Shown here: positions 1 through 7,597 of the stretch, piece after piece
Layout of the letters: every line of letters begins with the position of its first letter
Numbering within the stretch: the first letter of the stretch is position 1
NCBI RefSeq assembly: GCF_937123735.1
Contig: NZ_CAKZKL010000039.1
Location: 48,496-112,495, forward strand
DNA: 64,000 nucleotides
Reading direction: 5' to 3'
Source: an uncultured Lentibacter sp.
Lineage (GTDB): Bacteria > Pseudomonadota > Alphaproteobacteria > Rhodobacterales > Rhodobacteraceae
Program-made: the position numbers and the translations under genes
The notes under the pieces: generated by a model
Told to the model about the DNA's origin: nothing
The model's database searches: none
Seen by the model: the letters and a program-made list of their open reading frames with translations, nothing else

Positions 1-16
1 TGCAGAAAATAAGGCG

Positions 17-688
17 TTAATCCTCAAACAGCTCGCTTTGACCTTCCTGCGCTTCCTCCGCCAGATCCTCATCGCCCGCGCCTGGCGTGGGCATCATATT
101 TGGCGGCAGGCGGCTTTCCAGAAGCCCCGAGGCACGCAGCTCTTTGAGCCCCGGCAAGTCGCGGGCCGATTCCAACCCGAAATGATCCAGAAAATCGGCT
201 GTCACAACAAAAGTCACAGGCCGCCCCGGCGTCATCTTGCGCCGCCCAAAGCGGATCCACTCCATCTCCAGAAGCTGGTCAATCGTGCCGCGGCTCACGC
301 TCACACCGCGGATCTCCTCGATCTCCGCCCGCGTGACGGGCTGGTGATACGCGATGATCGCCAGGGTTTCGATGGCGGCCCGGCTGAGCTTGCGCACCTC
401 CACGGTTTCTTTTTGCATCAAAAACGACAGGTCCGGTGCGGTGCGCAGCGCCCAGGCGTCGCCCACTTTGACCACCCGCACACCGCGCCCCTCATAACGC
501 TTGCGCAAGTAAACAAGCGCCTCTGCGGCGTCACTCCCGTGGGGCATCCGCGCATTCAGCTCCGCCACAGTCACCGGCTCGGCGCTGGCAAAGAGGATCG
601 CCTCCACCATGCGTTCTTGCTCGGCAATCGGCGGAGCCTCAAAGAGACTTTCCTCTGTCTGATCAATGCTTTCTGCGTCGTCATTCAT
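17..688 (-). CDS. scpB: Segregation and condensation protein B
   Basis: ScpB is the winged-helix (kite) subunit of the bacterial SMC-ScpAB condensin, which organises and segregates the chromosome. The 223-residue product has tandem winged-helix signatures (EAILFASAEPVT near residue 30, then AIETLAIIAYHQPVTRAEIE) and an acidic tail, as usual for the family. I chose the ATG at 688 because the reading frame upstream of it runs into scpA and has no ScpB similarity. It lies 1 nt after the scpA stop in a leftward run nagZ-scpA-scpB, the usual Rhodobacterales order. The stop is 17 bases from the window edge, so the gene is complete. Confidence 0.95.
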   Translation of the reverse strand: MNDDAESIDQTEESLFEAPPIAEQERMVEAILFASAEPVTVAELNARMPHGSDAAEALVYLRKRYEGRGVRVVKVGDAWALRTAPDLSFLMQKETVEVRKLSRAAIETLAIIAYHQPVTRAEIEEIRGVSVSRGTIDQLLEMEWIRFGRRKMTPGRPVTFVVTADFLDHFGLESARDLPGLKELRASGLLESRLPPNMMPTPGAGDEDLAEEAQEGQSELFED

Positions 689-689
689 G

Positions 690-1502
690 TTATTCACGGC
701 TCTCAGCTCTGCGGCGCAACTCGATGGGCGCAAATGTTTCTGACTGGCGCAACTCCACGCGCCCTTCCTTGGCCAGCTCCAGCGAGGCGGCAAATGTCGA
801 GGCCGTGGCGCTGCGCATGCGCGCCGCGTCCTTGTCCCAGCCCTCGGGAATATAGCTTGAAATCACCGTCCAATCGCCAGCAAAGCCGATGAGGCCGCGC
901 ATCCGCTCCAGCGCGTTTTCCAGCGTGTAAACAGCGTCACGGTCCATCACAAACGGGCGAAACTCGTCGCGCGTTCTGAGCCGCGAATACCCCTGCATGA
1001 GGTCCAGCAGCGTGGCCGTATAGCGGACGCGCTTGATCCGGGTCACATCCTCTGGCAGCCCGCGCGCAAAAAAGTCGCGCCCCAGCCGGTCACGCGCCAT
1101 GAGCCGCGCCGCCACATCGCGCATGGCCTGCAAGCGCTCAAGCTGAAACGCCAGATGCGCCGCAAGCTCCTCGCCGCTTGGCCCCTCCTCGCTCGGGTCC
1201 GGCGGCAAGAGCAACCGCGATTTGAGAAAAGCCAGCCATGCCGCCATCACAAGGTAATCCGCCGCCAACTCGATCCGCAGGCTCTTGGCGCGCTCCACAA
1301 AGGCCAGATACTGCCGCGCCAGTTGCAAAATGCTGATCTTGGTGAGATCCACCTTCTGCGTGCGCCCCAGCGTCAGCAGAACATCAAGCGGCCCCTCAAA
1401 GCCGTCAACATCAATAATCAGCGCCTCGGCGTCGAGCCGCTCGGCAACACTCAGGGGTTTTTGGTCTTCTTCAAAGTCATCAGCTGGCATAGACGCGCCC
1501 AT
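690..1502 (-). CDS. scpA: Segregation and condensation protein A
   Basis: ScpA is the kleisin subunit that bridges the SMC heads and binds ScpB. The 270-residue product shows the N-terminal kleisin signature (FEGPLDVLLTLGRTQKVDL, about residues 35-53), the helix YLVMAAWLAFLKSRLLLP, and a C-terminal winged helix. The ATG at 1502 has a GAGG about 10 nt upstream; a second ATG at 1490 is possible. The gene overlaps the 3' end of nagZ by about 20 bases, which suggests translational coupling. Length is normal for the family. Confidence 0.95.
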   Translation of the reverse strand: MGASMPADDFEEDQKPLSVAERLDAEALIIDVDGFEGPLDVLLTLGRTQKVDLTKISILQLARQYLAFVERAKSLRIELAADYLVMAAWLAFLKSRLLLPPDPSEEGPSGEELAAHLAFQLERLQAMRDVAARLMARDRLGRDFFARGLPEDVTRIKRVRYTATLLDLMQGYSRLRTRDEFRPFVMDRDAVYTLENALERMRGLIGFAGDWTVISSYIPEGWDKDAARMRSATASTFAASLELAKEGRVELRQSETFAPIELRRRAESRE

Positions 1503-2490
1503 TCAAAAGCGCCTCAAGCTCGGCTTCCAGCGCCGAAATGTCAACATCCGAGGGCGTGATCCGCTGGCTCAGGGCCTTTTCAGCCCGCGCCTGCGCCGTT
1601 TCGCTCATCTCGCCCGCCGCTTCGGCCACAGCCCTGCGCTCGGCCAGCGTGCCGTTGCAATGCAGGATCACATCACAGCCCGCTGCCAGTGCGGCGCGGC
1701 TCAGATCCCCCAAATCGCCCTGAAGCGCCTTCATCGAGATGTCATCGGTCATGATCAGCCCGTCAAAGCCAAGCTCATCGCGGATCAATTCCATCACCGT
1801 CTTGCTCAGCGTCGCGGGGGCCTCGTCAATCTGCGGATAGCGGATGTGCGCGGTCATCCCCATTGGCATGTCATTCAGCGCCAAAAAAGGCGCGCCATCG
1901 CTGGCAATCAGCTCTTCGCGGCTGACATCAACACTGGGCAGCTCGAAATGGCTGTCCGCCACCGCCCGCCCATGGCCGGGGATATGCTTGGCCACAGGCA
2001 GCACACCGCCGTCCAGCATCGCTTCCGCCGCCGCACGGCCAAGTGCCGAAATGCTTTCAATATCAGCCCCATAACAGCGGTTCTTCAGAAAGTCATGGGT
2101 CTCCGGAAAGGCGATATCGAGCATCGGCGCACAATTGCTGTCGATCCCACACTGGCGCAGCTCATGGGCAATCAGCCGAAAGCGCAGATAAAAGCTGCGC
2201 GCGGCCTCTGTCCCGGCGCGCTGCGCTTGCTCAAGCGGCGGCAGCCAAGCGCGCCACTCTGGCGCAGACAATCGCTGCACGCGCCCGCCCTCCTGATCAA
2301 TGGTGATCGGGGCTTCGCGCCCCACAGCGTCGCGCATCTGGTCGCAAAGCCGGTTTATTTGCGCCGCGCTCTCAATATTGCGCGCAAACAAGATAAACCC
2401 AAAGGGGTTCACATCCCGAAAAAACGCCCGCTCATTCGCGCTCAGCACAAGCCCCTCAGCATCCAAGATGGTGGCCCCGTAGCGCCTCAC
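1480..2490 (-). CDS. nagZ: Beta-N-acetylhexosaminidase (glycoside hydrolase 3)
   Basis: NagZ removes N-acetylglucosamine from anhydromuropeptides in the cytoplasm during peptidoglycan recycling. The GH3 signature KHIPGHGRAVADSH (with the His-Asp catalytic loop), the ITIDQEGGRVQRL substrate-binding motif and LIMTDDISM near the nucleophile Asp are all present. I place the start at GTG 2490, not at an upstream ATG: the GTG overlaps the TGA of the SPOR gene in a GTGA configuration, and the family typically begins close to RYGATILDAEG. That gives 336 residues, a normal length. It sits in the operon argS-like/SPOR/nagZ/scpA/scpB. Confidence 0.92.
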   Translation of the reverse strand: MRRYGATILDAEGLVLSANERAFFRDVNPFGFILFARNIESAAQINRLCDQMRDAVGREAPITIDQEGGRVQRLSAPEWRAWLPPLEQAQRAGTEAARSFYLRFRLIAHELRQCGIDSNCAPMLDIAFPETHDFLKNRCYGADIESISALGRAAAEAMLDGGVLPVAKHIPGHGRAVADSHFELPSVDVSREELIASDGAPFLALNDMPMGMTAHIRYPQIDEAPATLSKTVMELIRDELGFDGLIMTDDISMKALQGDLGDLSRAALAAGCDVILHCNGTLAERRAVAEAAGEMSETAQARAEKALSQRITPSDVDISALEAELEALLNGRVYAS

Positions 2491-3494
2491 TTGCTGGCCA
2501 CCGAAATGCAATCGGCCCGCTCGGCCAGGAGAGCGGCACAAAAGCGGCGCGAATCTGCAAGATCTGCAAAGCCCTGGGCGCGCAGCCTAAAAAAGACCCG
2601 CCCGCCGCTCTCTGCGCGCTGCACCACAGGCGATTTGCCTTCAAAGTAGGCTTCAAACCGCTTGCTCAGCCGTGTCCACTCCCGCTGGGCCACTTCGGCG
2701 CTGTCATAGGCCCCCAGCTGCACAAGCCGCGTGCCCACAGGCAGGCGCTCAGAGGCGACATCCACCAAAGCAGCTTCAATGGCCGCAGCCACCACAGGGG
2801 CGCGCGCGCGGCTTGCGTTCGCGCGTTTGGGCCGCAATTGCGGGCGCAACGAGCGAATGACAACCGGTTGTGCCTGTGCCGCAGCTTCGGTTGCGGGCGT
2901 TGTCAGCGCAGCAAGCTCTAAATCCTGCTCCGTCACATCCTCTTGGGGGGCTGCCTCCTCGCTCGGAACCACGGGGCTAACCGCCGCTTCCGTGGCGTCA
3001 GGCATGAGCAGAGGTGCCTCGCCTTCGGCGAGTTTTTCCACCAGCGCGCGCACCGAGCTGATCTGCGCACTCACCGGCTCCTCCTCTATGCTGCCCTCCT
3101 CGGGCAGGAGCGCCACCGAAGGCGCAGCCACCACCACAGACGGCGCAAGCGCGCCCGCCAATGGCTGGTCTTCCTCCAAAAGGCTCACCGGCGCAGGTGC
3201 CAATACCAGACGGTCGGCGGGCTTCTCGGCACCGCCCTGCGCCATCACCTCATTGACTGACAACCCCTGGTGCGCCGCCGTCACCCCCCCCGGCGTTTTC
3301 GGAGCCACCCGCATGGGCCCGTCCGCGGCAGCAGAAACAACCGGCACGCCCCCCGCATCGCGCGAGAGCACACCATAGCCCCAGATGCCGATCCCCACGA
3401 CCAGCCCAAAAGACACAGCCGCACCGGCGTAATGGGTCAAACTTGACAGGGACCGCGTGTGCGCGCCTGTGCCACCAGGTGGAGTTTGTGCCAT
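2487..3494 (-). CDS. SPOR domain-containing membrane protein
   Basis: This 335-residue protein has a short cytoplasmic N-terminus, one membrane segment (about residues 20-40, AAVSFGLVVGIGIWGYGVL), a long Ala/Pro/Glu-rich periplasmic linker, and a C-terminal SPOR domain (about residues 255-335, starting VGTRLVQLGAYDSAEVAQ). SPOR domains bind glycan strands lacking stem peptides, usually at the division septum. The ATG at 3494 is the only start that gives a sensible N-terminus. It lies 70 nt after the ArgS-like gene and overlaps nagZ by 4 nt. The linker is low-complexity and unlikely to be conserved. A precise division role is inferred from the family only. Confidence 0.88.
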   Translation of the reverse strand: MAQTPPGGTGAHTRSLSSLTHYAGAAVSFGLVVGIGIWGYGVLSRDAGGVPVVSAAADGPMRVAPKTPGGVTAAHQGLSVNEVMAQGGAEKPADRLVLAPAPVSLLEEDQPLAGALAPSVVVAAPSVALLPEEGSIEEEPVSAQISSVRALVEKLAEGEAPLLMPDATEAAVSPVVPSEEAAPQEDVTEQDLELAALTTPATEAAAQAQPVVIRSLRPQLRPKRANASRARAPVVAAAIEAALVDVASERLPVGTRLVQLGAYDSAEVAQREWTRLSKRFEAYFEGKSPVVQRAESGGRVFFRLRAQGFADLADSRRFCAALLAERADCISVASK

Positions 3495-3564
3495 ACAGTG
3501 CCTCGTCTTCCTAAGCGTCGCACAAAGCGTCGCTGTTGCCTGCTCAAACCGCTTGTCACATTTT

Positions 3565-4740
3565 TCAGGTGATTTCATCCAGCGGCGTTGCCCCAAGAAT
3601 AGCAAAACCACGCGAGAACACAACTTCACAAGCACCAATAACCGCAGGGCAAATGGCTTTTTCGCCACGCTTTTGAGCCGCCTGCCGCGCGGCCAGAAGC
3701 ATCTGCGCCACTTGGGCCAGAAATTGTCCAAGCCGGTGGGGCTCCGCGCGCCTGTTCGCCAAGTCCAGCACCTGTGGAAAATACGCCAGATGCAAGGCCA
3801 GCCTGCGTTGCTCAGAGGGCCACGGCCCCTCTGCCCCGGCGTGCTGCGATGCAGCTGCCAGCCCCGCCAGTTTTGACGCCGCATATTGCATCACAAAAGC
3901 CGGGTTGCCCTGATCGGGGCGCAAATAAGGTTTCTGGGTCACATCCAGTGCAGCCTCTGGGCGGTGAGCCAGAACATACAGGCGCGCAAGCTGCTCTTGC
4001 GGCGGCAAGAGCGGCGGCCCCATGGCCATCGCGCCGAGCGCCTTGCAACGCAAGTCAGGCGCATCTTGCCCCAATAGGGCCTCAAACAGCCCCGGCCGAA
4101 ACTTGGCCCCCCGGCTGGCAAAAAAGATCACCTCTTGCGCCCCGCCGAGCGCGGCTTGAAGGCGCGCGCCATCTTGGCAAAGTTGCGCCCACTCCGCCGG
4201 GCTGGCCGCCCCAAAGGCCTTGCCTGGGCCCACAAGCCGGGCCAAAGGCGCTTCCATGGCCTCTGGCGCCACATCCGCCGGCTGCGCCACAAACTGCGCT
4301 GTTGCACCGCTTTGCGCAGCCAAGCGCGCAACCGCTTGCGCACTCCAGAGCTGGCGGTTTTCCTGCGGGTTTTGACAGAGGCACAATAAGGGCCGCGCGG
4401 CTTTTGGCTTATGCGGGGCAAGCGCGTCGGGCCGCAGCCCTGCGTGCAGAGCCGTTTGGCTGAGGGTGAGGTTGACAAACCCGCTCCCCGCCACCTGCGC
4501 GCCCTCTACCATCTCGCACGAAAGCAAGGCTTGCGCCAAGTGCTCTGCCAGCGCGCGGGGGGGCAGGCCCAGCTCACGGGCCGCCCGCAGCGCCGCCGTC
4601 ACGCAAACATCTCCGTGCAGCGCATCTTTGGCCGGCACCGCCGCGCTGACATCAAGGCCAGCCGCGTGCTGCCCCGCAATATCGCCCAAAGCCGCACAAA
4701 CGGCGGCGTCAATCTGCTCATATAGCCCCAAGCGCGACAT
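3565..4740 (-). CDS. Degenerate arginyl-tRNA synthetase-like protein (catalytic motifs lost)
   Basis: The 391-residue product keeps both ends of ArgS. The N-terminal additional domain is present (KDALHGDVCVTAALRAA and VAGSGFVNLTLS, residues about 40-95), as is the DALR anticodon-binding region (GNPAFVMQYAASKLAGL, LALHLAYFPQVLDLA). The Rossmann catalytic core is shrunken. Where HIGH is expected, after a recognisable NPQENRQ, the protein reads LWSA, and no KMSK-like loop is visible. ArgS is normally about 580 residues. The reading frame is intact with a clean ATG, so this is a pseudoenzyme rather than an obvious frameshift. In related genomes this position, just upstream of SPOR-nagZ-scpAB, is normally a full-length argS. 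It cannot charge tRNA by itself as far as the sequence shows. Confidence 0.75.
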   Translation of the reverse strand: MSRLGLYEQIDAAVCAALGDIAGQHAAGLDVSAAVPAKDALHGDVCVTAALRAARELGLPPRALAEHLAQALLSCEMVEGAQVAGSGFVNLTLSQTALHAGLRPDALAPHKPKAARPLLCLCQNPQENRQLWSAQAVARLAAQSGATAQFVAQPADVAPEAMEAPLARLVGPGKAFGAASPAEWAQLCQDGARLQAALGGAQEVIFFASRGAKFRPGLFEALLGQDAPDLRCKALGAMAMGPPLLPPQEQLARLYVLAHRPEAALDVTQKPYLRPDQGNPAFVMQYAASKLAGLAAASQHAGAEGPWPSEQRRLALHLAYFPQVLDLANRRAEPHRLGQFLAQVAQMLLAARQAAQKRGEKAICPAVIGACEVVFSRGFAILGATPLDEIT

Positions 4741-4823
4741 AAATGCACCCTGCCCCTTATTCTGACTGGTATTTCGTATGCGCGCGGTATATCGGCCCTC
4801 AACGAACAACCCAAGGACATATC

Positions 4824-6641
4824 ATGGACCTGCGCAATATCGCCATCATCGCCCACGTTGACCACGGCAAAACAACGCTCGTGGACGAGCTTCTGAAACA
4901 GTCCGGTGCCTTCCGCGCCAATCAGGACGTGGCCGAGCGCGCGATGGACAGCAACGACATCGAGCGCGAGCGCGGCATCACCATTTTTGCCAAACCCACC
5001 TCTGTGGAATGGAAAGGCAAGCGCATCAACATCGTGGACACCCCCGGCCACGCCGATTTCGGCGGTGAAGTCGAGCGTATCCTGAGCATGGTGGATGGTG
5101 TCGTCCTGCTGGTGGATGCCGCAGAAGGCCCCATGCCCCAAACCAAATTCGTGACCTCAAAAGCACTGGCGCTGGGTCTGCGCCCCATCGTTGTGCTCAA
5201 CAAGGTCGACAAAACCGATGCCGAGCCCGACCGCGCGCTGGATGAATGCTTTGATCTCTTCGCCTCTCTGGATGCGGATGACGACCAGCTTGATTTCCCG
5301 CATATGTATGCCTCCGGCCGCTCCGGCTGGGCCGATCACGAGCTGGACGGCCCACGAAAAGACCTCACGGCCCTGTTTGATCTCATCGTCAATCACGTTC
5401 CCGCCCCCAAGCAGGTGGCGCGCCAGGGCGAAGACTTCAGCATGTTGGCCACCACTTTGGGCGCCGATGCCTTTGTGGGCCGCGTTCTGACAGGTCGCGT
5501 GGAAAGCGGCACGCTCAAGGTGGGCGCAACCGTGCAGGCGCTCAGCCGCATCGGCCAAAAGATCGAGCAATTCCGGGTCACCAAAATTCAGGCCTTCCGT
5601 GGCCTCGCCCAGCAAGACATCGAAGAGGCCCAAGCGGGTGACATCGTCTCCATCGCCGGCATGTCCAAGGCCACCGTGGCCGACACCATCTGCGCTCTCG
5701 CGGTTGACACAGCGCTGCCCGCACAGCCGATTGATCCGCCCACCATCACTGTGACCTTCGGCATCAACGACAGCCCGCTTGCAGGGCGCGAAGGCAAAAA
5801 GGTCCAGAGCCGTGTTATTCGTGACCGCCTGATGAAAGAGGCCGAGAGCAACGTTGCCATCAAAGTCACCGACACCCCCGGTGGCGAGGCTTTCGAGGTG
5901 GCGGGCCGGGGCGAGCTTCAAATGGGCGTTCTGATCGAAAACATGCGCCGCGAAGGCTTTGAGCTGGGCATCTCCCGCCCCAAAGTGCTCCTACGCGAGG
6001 AAAATGGCCAAACATTGGAGCCAATCGAGGAAGCCACCATTGACGTGGATGATGAATACTCTGGCGTTGTCATCGAAAAGCTGACAGGCGGCCGCAAGGG
6101 CGATCTCGTTGAAATGCGCCCCGCCGGCGCGGGCAAAACCCGCATCATCGCCCATGTGCCCTCGCGCGGCCTGATCGGCTATCACGGTGAATTCCTCACC
6201 GACACGCGCGGCACCGGTGTCTTGAACCGTGTGTTCCATGGCTGGGCGCCGCACAAAGGCCCGATGCCAGGCCGGCGCGCGGGCGTTCTGATCTCGATGG
6301 AAGCGGGCGAGGCCGTGGCCTATGCGCTCTGGAACCTGGAAGACCGTGGCAAGATGTTCATCGGTGCACAAACCAAGATCTATCAAGGCATGATCATCGG
6401 CGAACACAGCCGCGAGAACGACCTTGAGGTCAATCCGCTCAAAGGCAAAAAGCTCACCAACGTGCGCGCTTCCGGCACCGACGAGGCCGTGCGCCTGACA
6501 ACCCCGATCACGCTGAGCCTGGAAGAGGCGATTGCCTATATCAACGATGACGAGCTCGTGGAAGTCACGCCTGAGAGCATCCGCCTGCGCAAGCGCCACC
6601 TCGACCCACACGAGCGCAAACGCGCTTCAAAACAGCTCTAG
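4824..6641 (+). CDS. typA: Ribosome-associated GTPase TypA/BipA
   Basis: TypA is a translational GTPase of the EF-G superfamily that acts on ribosome assembly and stress adaptation. The 605-residue product starts [18 protein letters not shown] (G1), followed by [14 protein letters not shown] (G3) and NKVDK (G4). Domain II, the EF-G-like domains and the TypA-specific C-terminus follow in order. I chose the ATG at 4824, preceded by AAGGA at about 4813, rather than the longer upstream frame that overlaps the promoter region. It is divergent from the ArgS-like gene and ends at a clear terminator. Confidence 0.97.
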   Translation: MDLRNIAIIAHVDHGKTTLVDELLKQSGAFRANQDVAERAMDSNDIERERGITIFAKPTSVEWKGKRINIVDTPGHADFGGEVERILSMVDGVVLLVDAAEGPMPQTKFVTSKALALGLRPIVVLNKVDKTDAEPDRALDECFDLFASLDADDDQLDFPHMYASGRSGWADHELDGPRKDLTALFDLIVNHVPAPKQVARQGEDFSMLATTLGADAFVGRVLTGRVESGTLKVGATVQALSRIGQKIEQFRVTKIQAFRGLAQQDIEEAQAGDIVSIAGMSKATVADTICALAVDTALPAQPIDPPTITVTFGINDSPLAGREGKKVQSRVIRDRLMKEAESNVAIKVTDTPGGEAFEVAGRGELQMGVLIENMRREGFELGISRPKVLLREENGQTLEPIEEATIDVDDEYSGVVIEKLTGGRKGDLVEMRPAGAGKTRIIAHVPSRGLIGYHGEFLTDTRGTGVLNRVFHGWAPHKGPMPGRRAGVLISMEAGEAVAYALWNLEDRGKMFIGAQTKIYQGMIIGEHSRENDLEVNPLKGKKLTNVRASGTDEAVRLTTPITLSLEEAIAYINDDELVEVTPESIRLRKRHLDPHERKRASKQL

Positions 6642-6645
6642 AACG

Positions 6646-6678
6646 AAAAACCCCGCTCAAACGAGCGGGGTTGTTTTT
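6646..6678 (+). terminator. Rho-independent terminator of typA
   Basis: An 8-bp perfect stem CCCCGCTC/GAGCGGGG (6651-6658 and 6663-6670) with an AAAC loop is preceded by A5 and followed by TTGTTTTT. It starts about 10 bases after the typA stop codon. Confidence 0.92.
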
Positions 6679-6683
6679 CTTGG

Positions 6684-6745
6684 CCCGTAGGGTGCGCATT
6701 CACTGCGCACCACTTGCCCCGTAGGGTGCGCATTCATTGCGCACC
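6684..6745. repeat. Two tandem copies of a palindromic GGTGCGCA...TGCGCACC element
   Basis: The 28-base unit CCGTAGGGTGCGCATTCA... occurs twice, 34 bases apart. Each copy is an 8-bp inverted repeat GGTGCGCA/TGCGCACC around a 5-base centre (6691-6711 and 6725-6745), with one difference (TTCAC versus TTCAT). It lies between the typA terminator and the 3' end of the phosphatase gene, so it is intergenic on both sides. It resembles short interspersed palindromic repeats seen in many genomes. Confidence 0.8.
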
Positions 6746-6755
6746 CCACAGCGCC

Positions 6756-7313
6756 TCACTCTGGCGGCGCGATCAGAATGCGCCCTGTCACCGCAAGCTG
6801 GCCCTTTTGCATCTCCACCACGATCATCTCGCCCGATTGCGGAAAAATTCCCGTCAAAGCCGTGATGTTGACCTGATGGGTCACAAGCATCCGCCGCCCC
6901 TTGCTTTGCGAAAGCCGTGAAAGCGTGGCCGCGGTCTGGCCCAGCCGGTCGCCTTGCCCGCCAAAAAACGAGTTGAGCGACGGCTCCACCTGCACAGCCC
7001 CAAGCCCCAAAAGCGTGGCCGTGTGCTGACAACGGCACCATGCGCTGCTCCATATCTTGTCAAAAACCACGCCCCGCGCGCGCAGCTCTGCGCCAATCGT
7101 CTCGGCCTGGGCGCGCCCGGCGCGGCTCAGGTTGCGCTGCGTGTTGCAGTCCTCAAGCCGAAACCCCGCAGGGTCTCCGCCCCCCGGCGCAAGCGCATGG
7201 CGCATAAGCACAATGGCGTCAGGCGCCTCAAGCGCCTCCCAGCCCTGCGCCGCGCTCTGTGCTGGCACAAACCAGCTCAGCGCCGCCAAAAAAGCCGGGA
7301 TAAGCCACTTCAT
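6756..7313 (-). CDS. Secreted histidine phosphatase family protein
   Basis: The 185-residue protein starts with a typical signal peptide (MKWLIPAFLAALSWFVPAQSAAQ, cleavage likely after AQSA or SAAQ). It then has a phosphoglycerate-mutase-like fold with the RHG-type motif reading VLMRHALAPG (residues about 35-44). A second catalytic-type His occurs in LVTHQVNITALTG. Family members remove phosphate through a phosphohistidine intermediate; the substrate here is unknown. It overlaps the upstream DUF1330 gene by 4 nt (ATGA), so the two are probably cotranslated. Confidence 0.82.
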   Translation of the reverse strand: MKWLIPAFLAALSWFVPAQSAAQGWEALEAPDAIVLMRHALAPGGGDPAGFRLEDCNTQRNLSRAGRAQAETIGAELRARGVVFDKIWSSAWCRCQHTATLLGLGAVQVEPSLNSFFGGQGDRLGQTAATLSRLSQSKGRRMLVTHQVNITALTGIFPQSGEMIVVEMQKGQLAVTGRILIAPPE

Positions 7314-7597
7314 TCGCTGGTTTCAACCACCATCAACTCGCGCTCTGAGGCCCCTTTGGCAAAGGCCAGCGCCGCTTGGTAGGCGTCCGAGTGATAGCAG
7401 GCCACCGCCGCTTCCAACGAGGGGAAGCGCGCCACCACATTGCGCGGCCGCTCCTTGCCTTCCAGCTGCACAAACCGCGCGCCACGGGCGATAAACTCGC
7501 CACCATGCGCCGCAATCGCCGGACCGGCCCCTTCGGCATATTTTGCGTAGGCTTCCGGCTCTGTCACCGTCACATGTGCAATCCAAAGTGCTGGCAT
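7310..7597 (-). CDS. DUF1330 family protein
   Basis: This 95-residue ferredoxin-like-fold protein matches DUF1330: MPALWIAHVTVTEPEAYAKYAEGAGPAI at the start, then GKERPRNVVARFPSLEAAVACYHSDAYQAA. Family members resemble dimeric alpha/beta-barrel proteins such as EthD and ABM; no reaction is assigned. Its start codon follows the alaS stop directly and its stop overlaps the phosphatase start by 4 nt, so alaS-DUF1330-phosphatase form one leftward unit. Confidence 0.85.
   Translation of the reverse strand: MPALWIAHVTVTEPEAYAKYAEGAGPAIAAHGGEFIARGARFVQLEGKERPRNVVARFPSLEAAVACYHSDAYQAALAFAKGASERELMVVETSE

Noticed and set aside
1285..2649. 454-codon plus-strand frame opposite scpA and nagZ
   Set aside because: Antisense shadow of two well-supported genes; Arg/Pro/Ser-rich composition typical of the complementary strand of high-GC genes.
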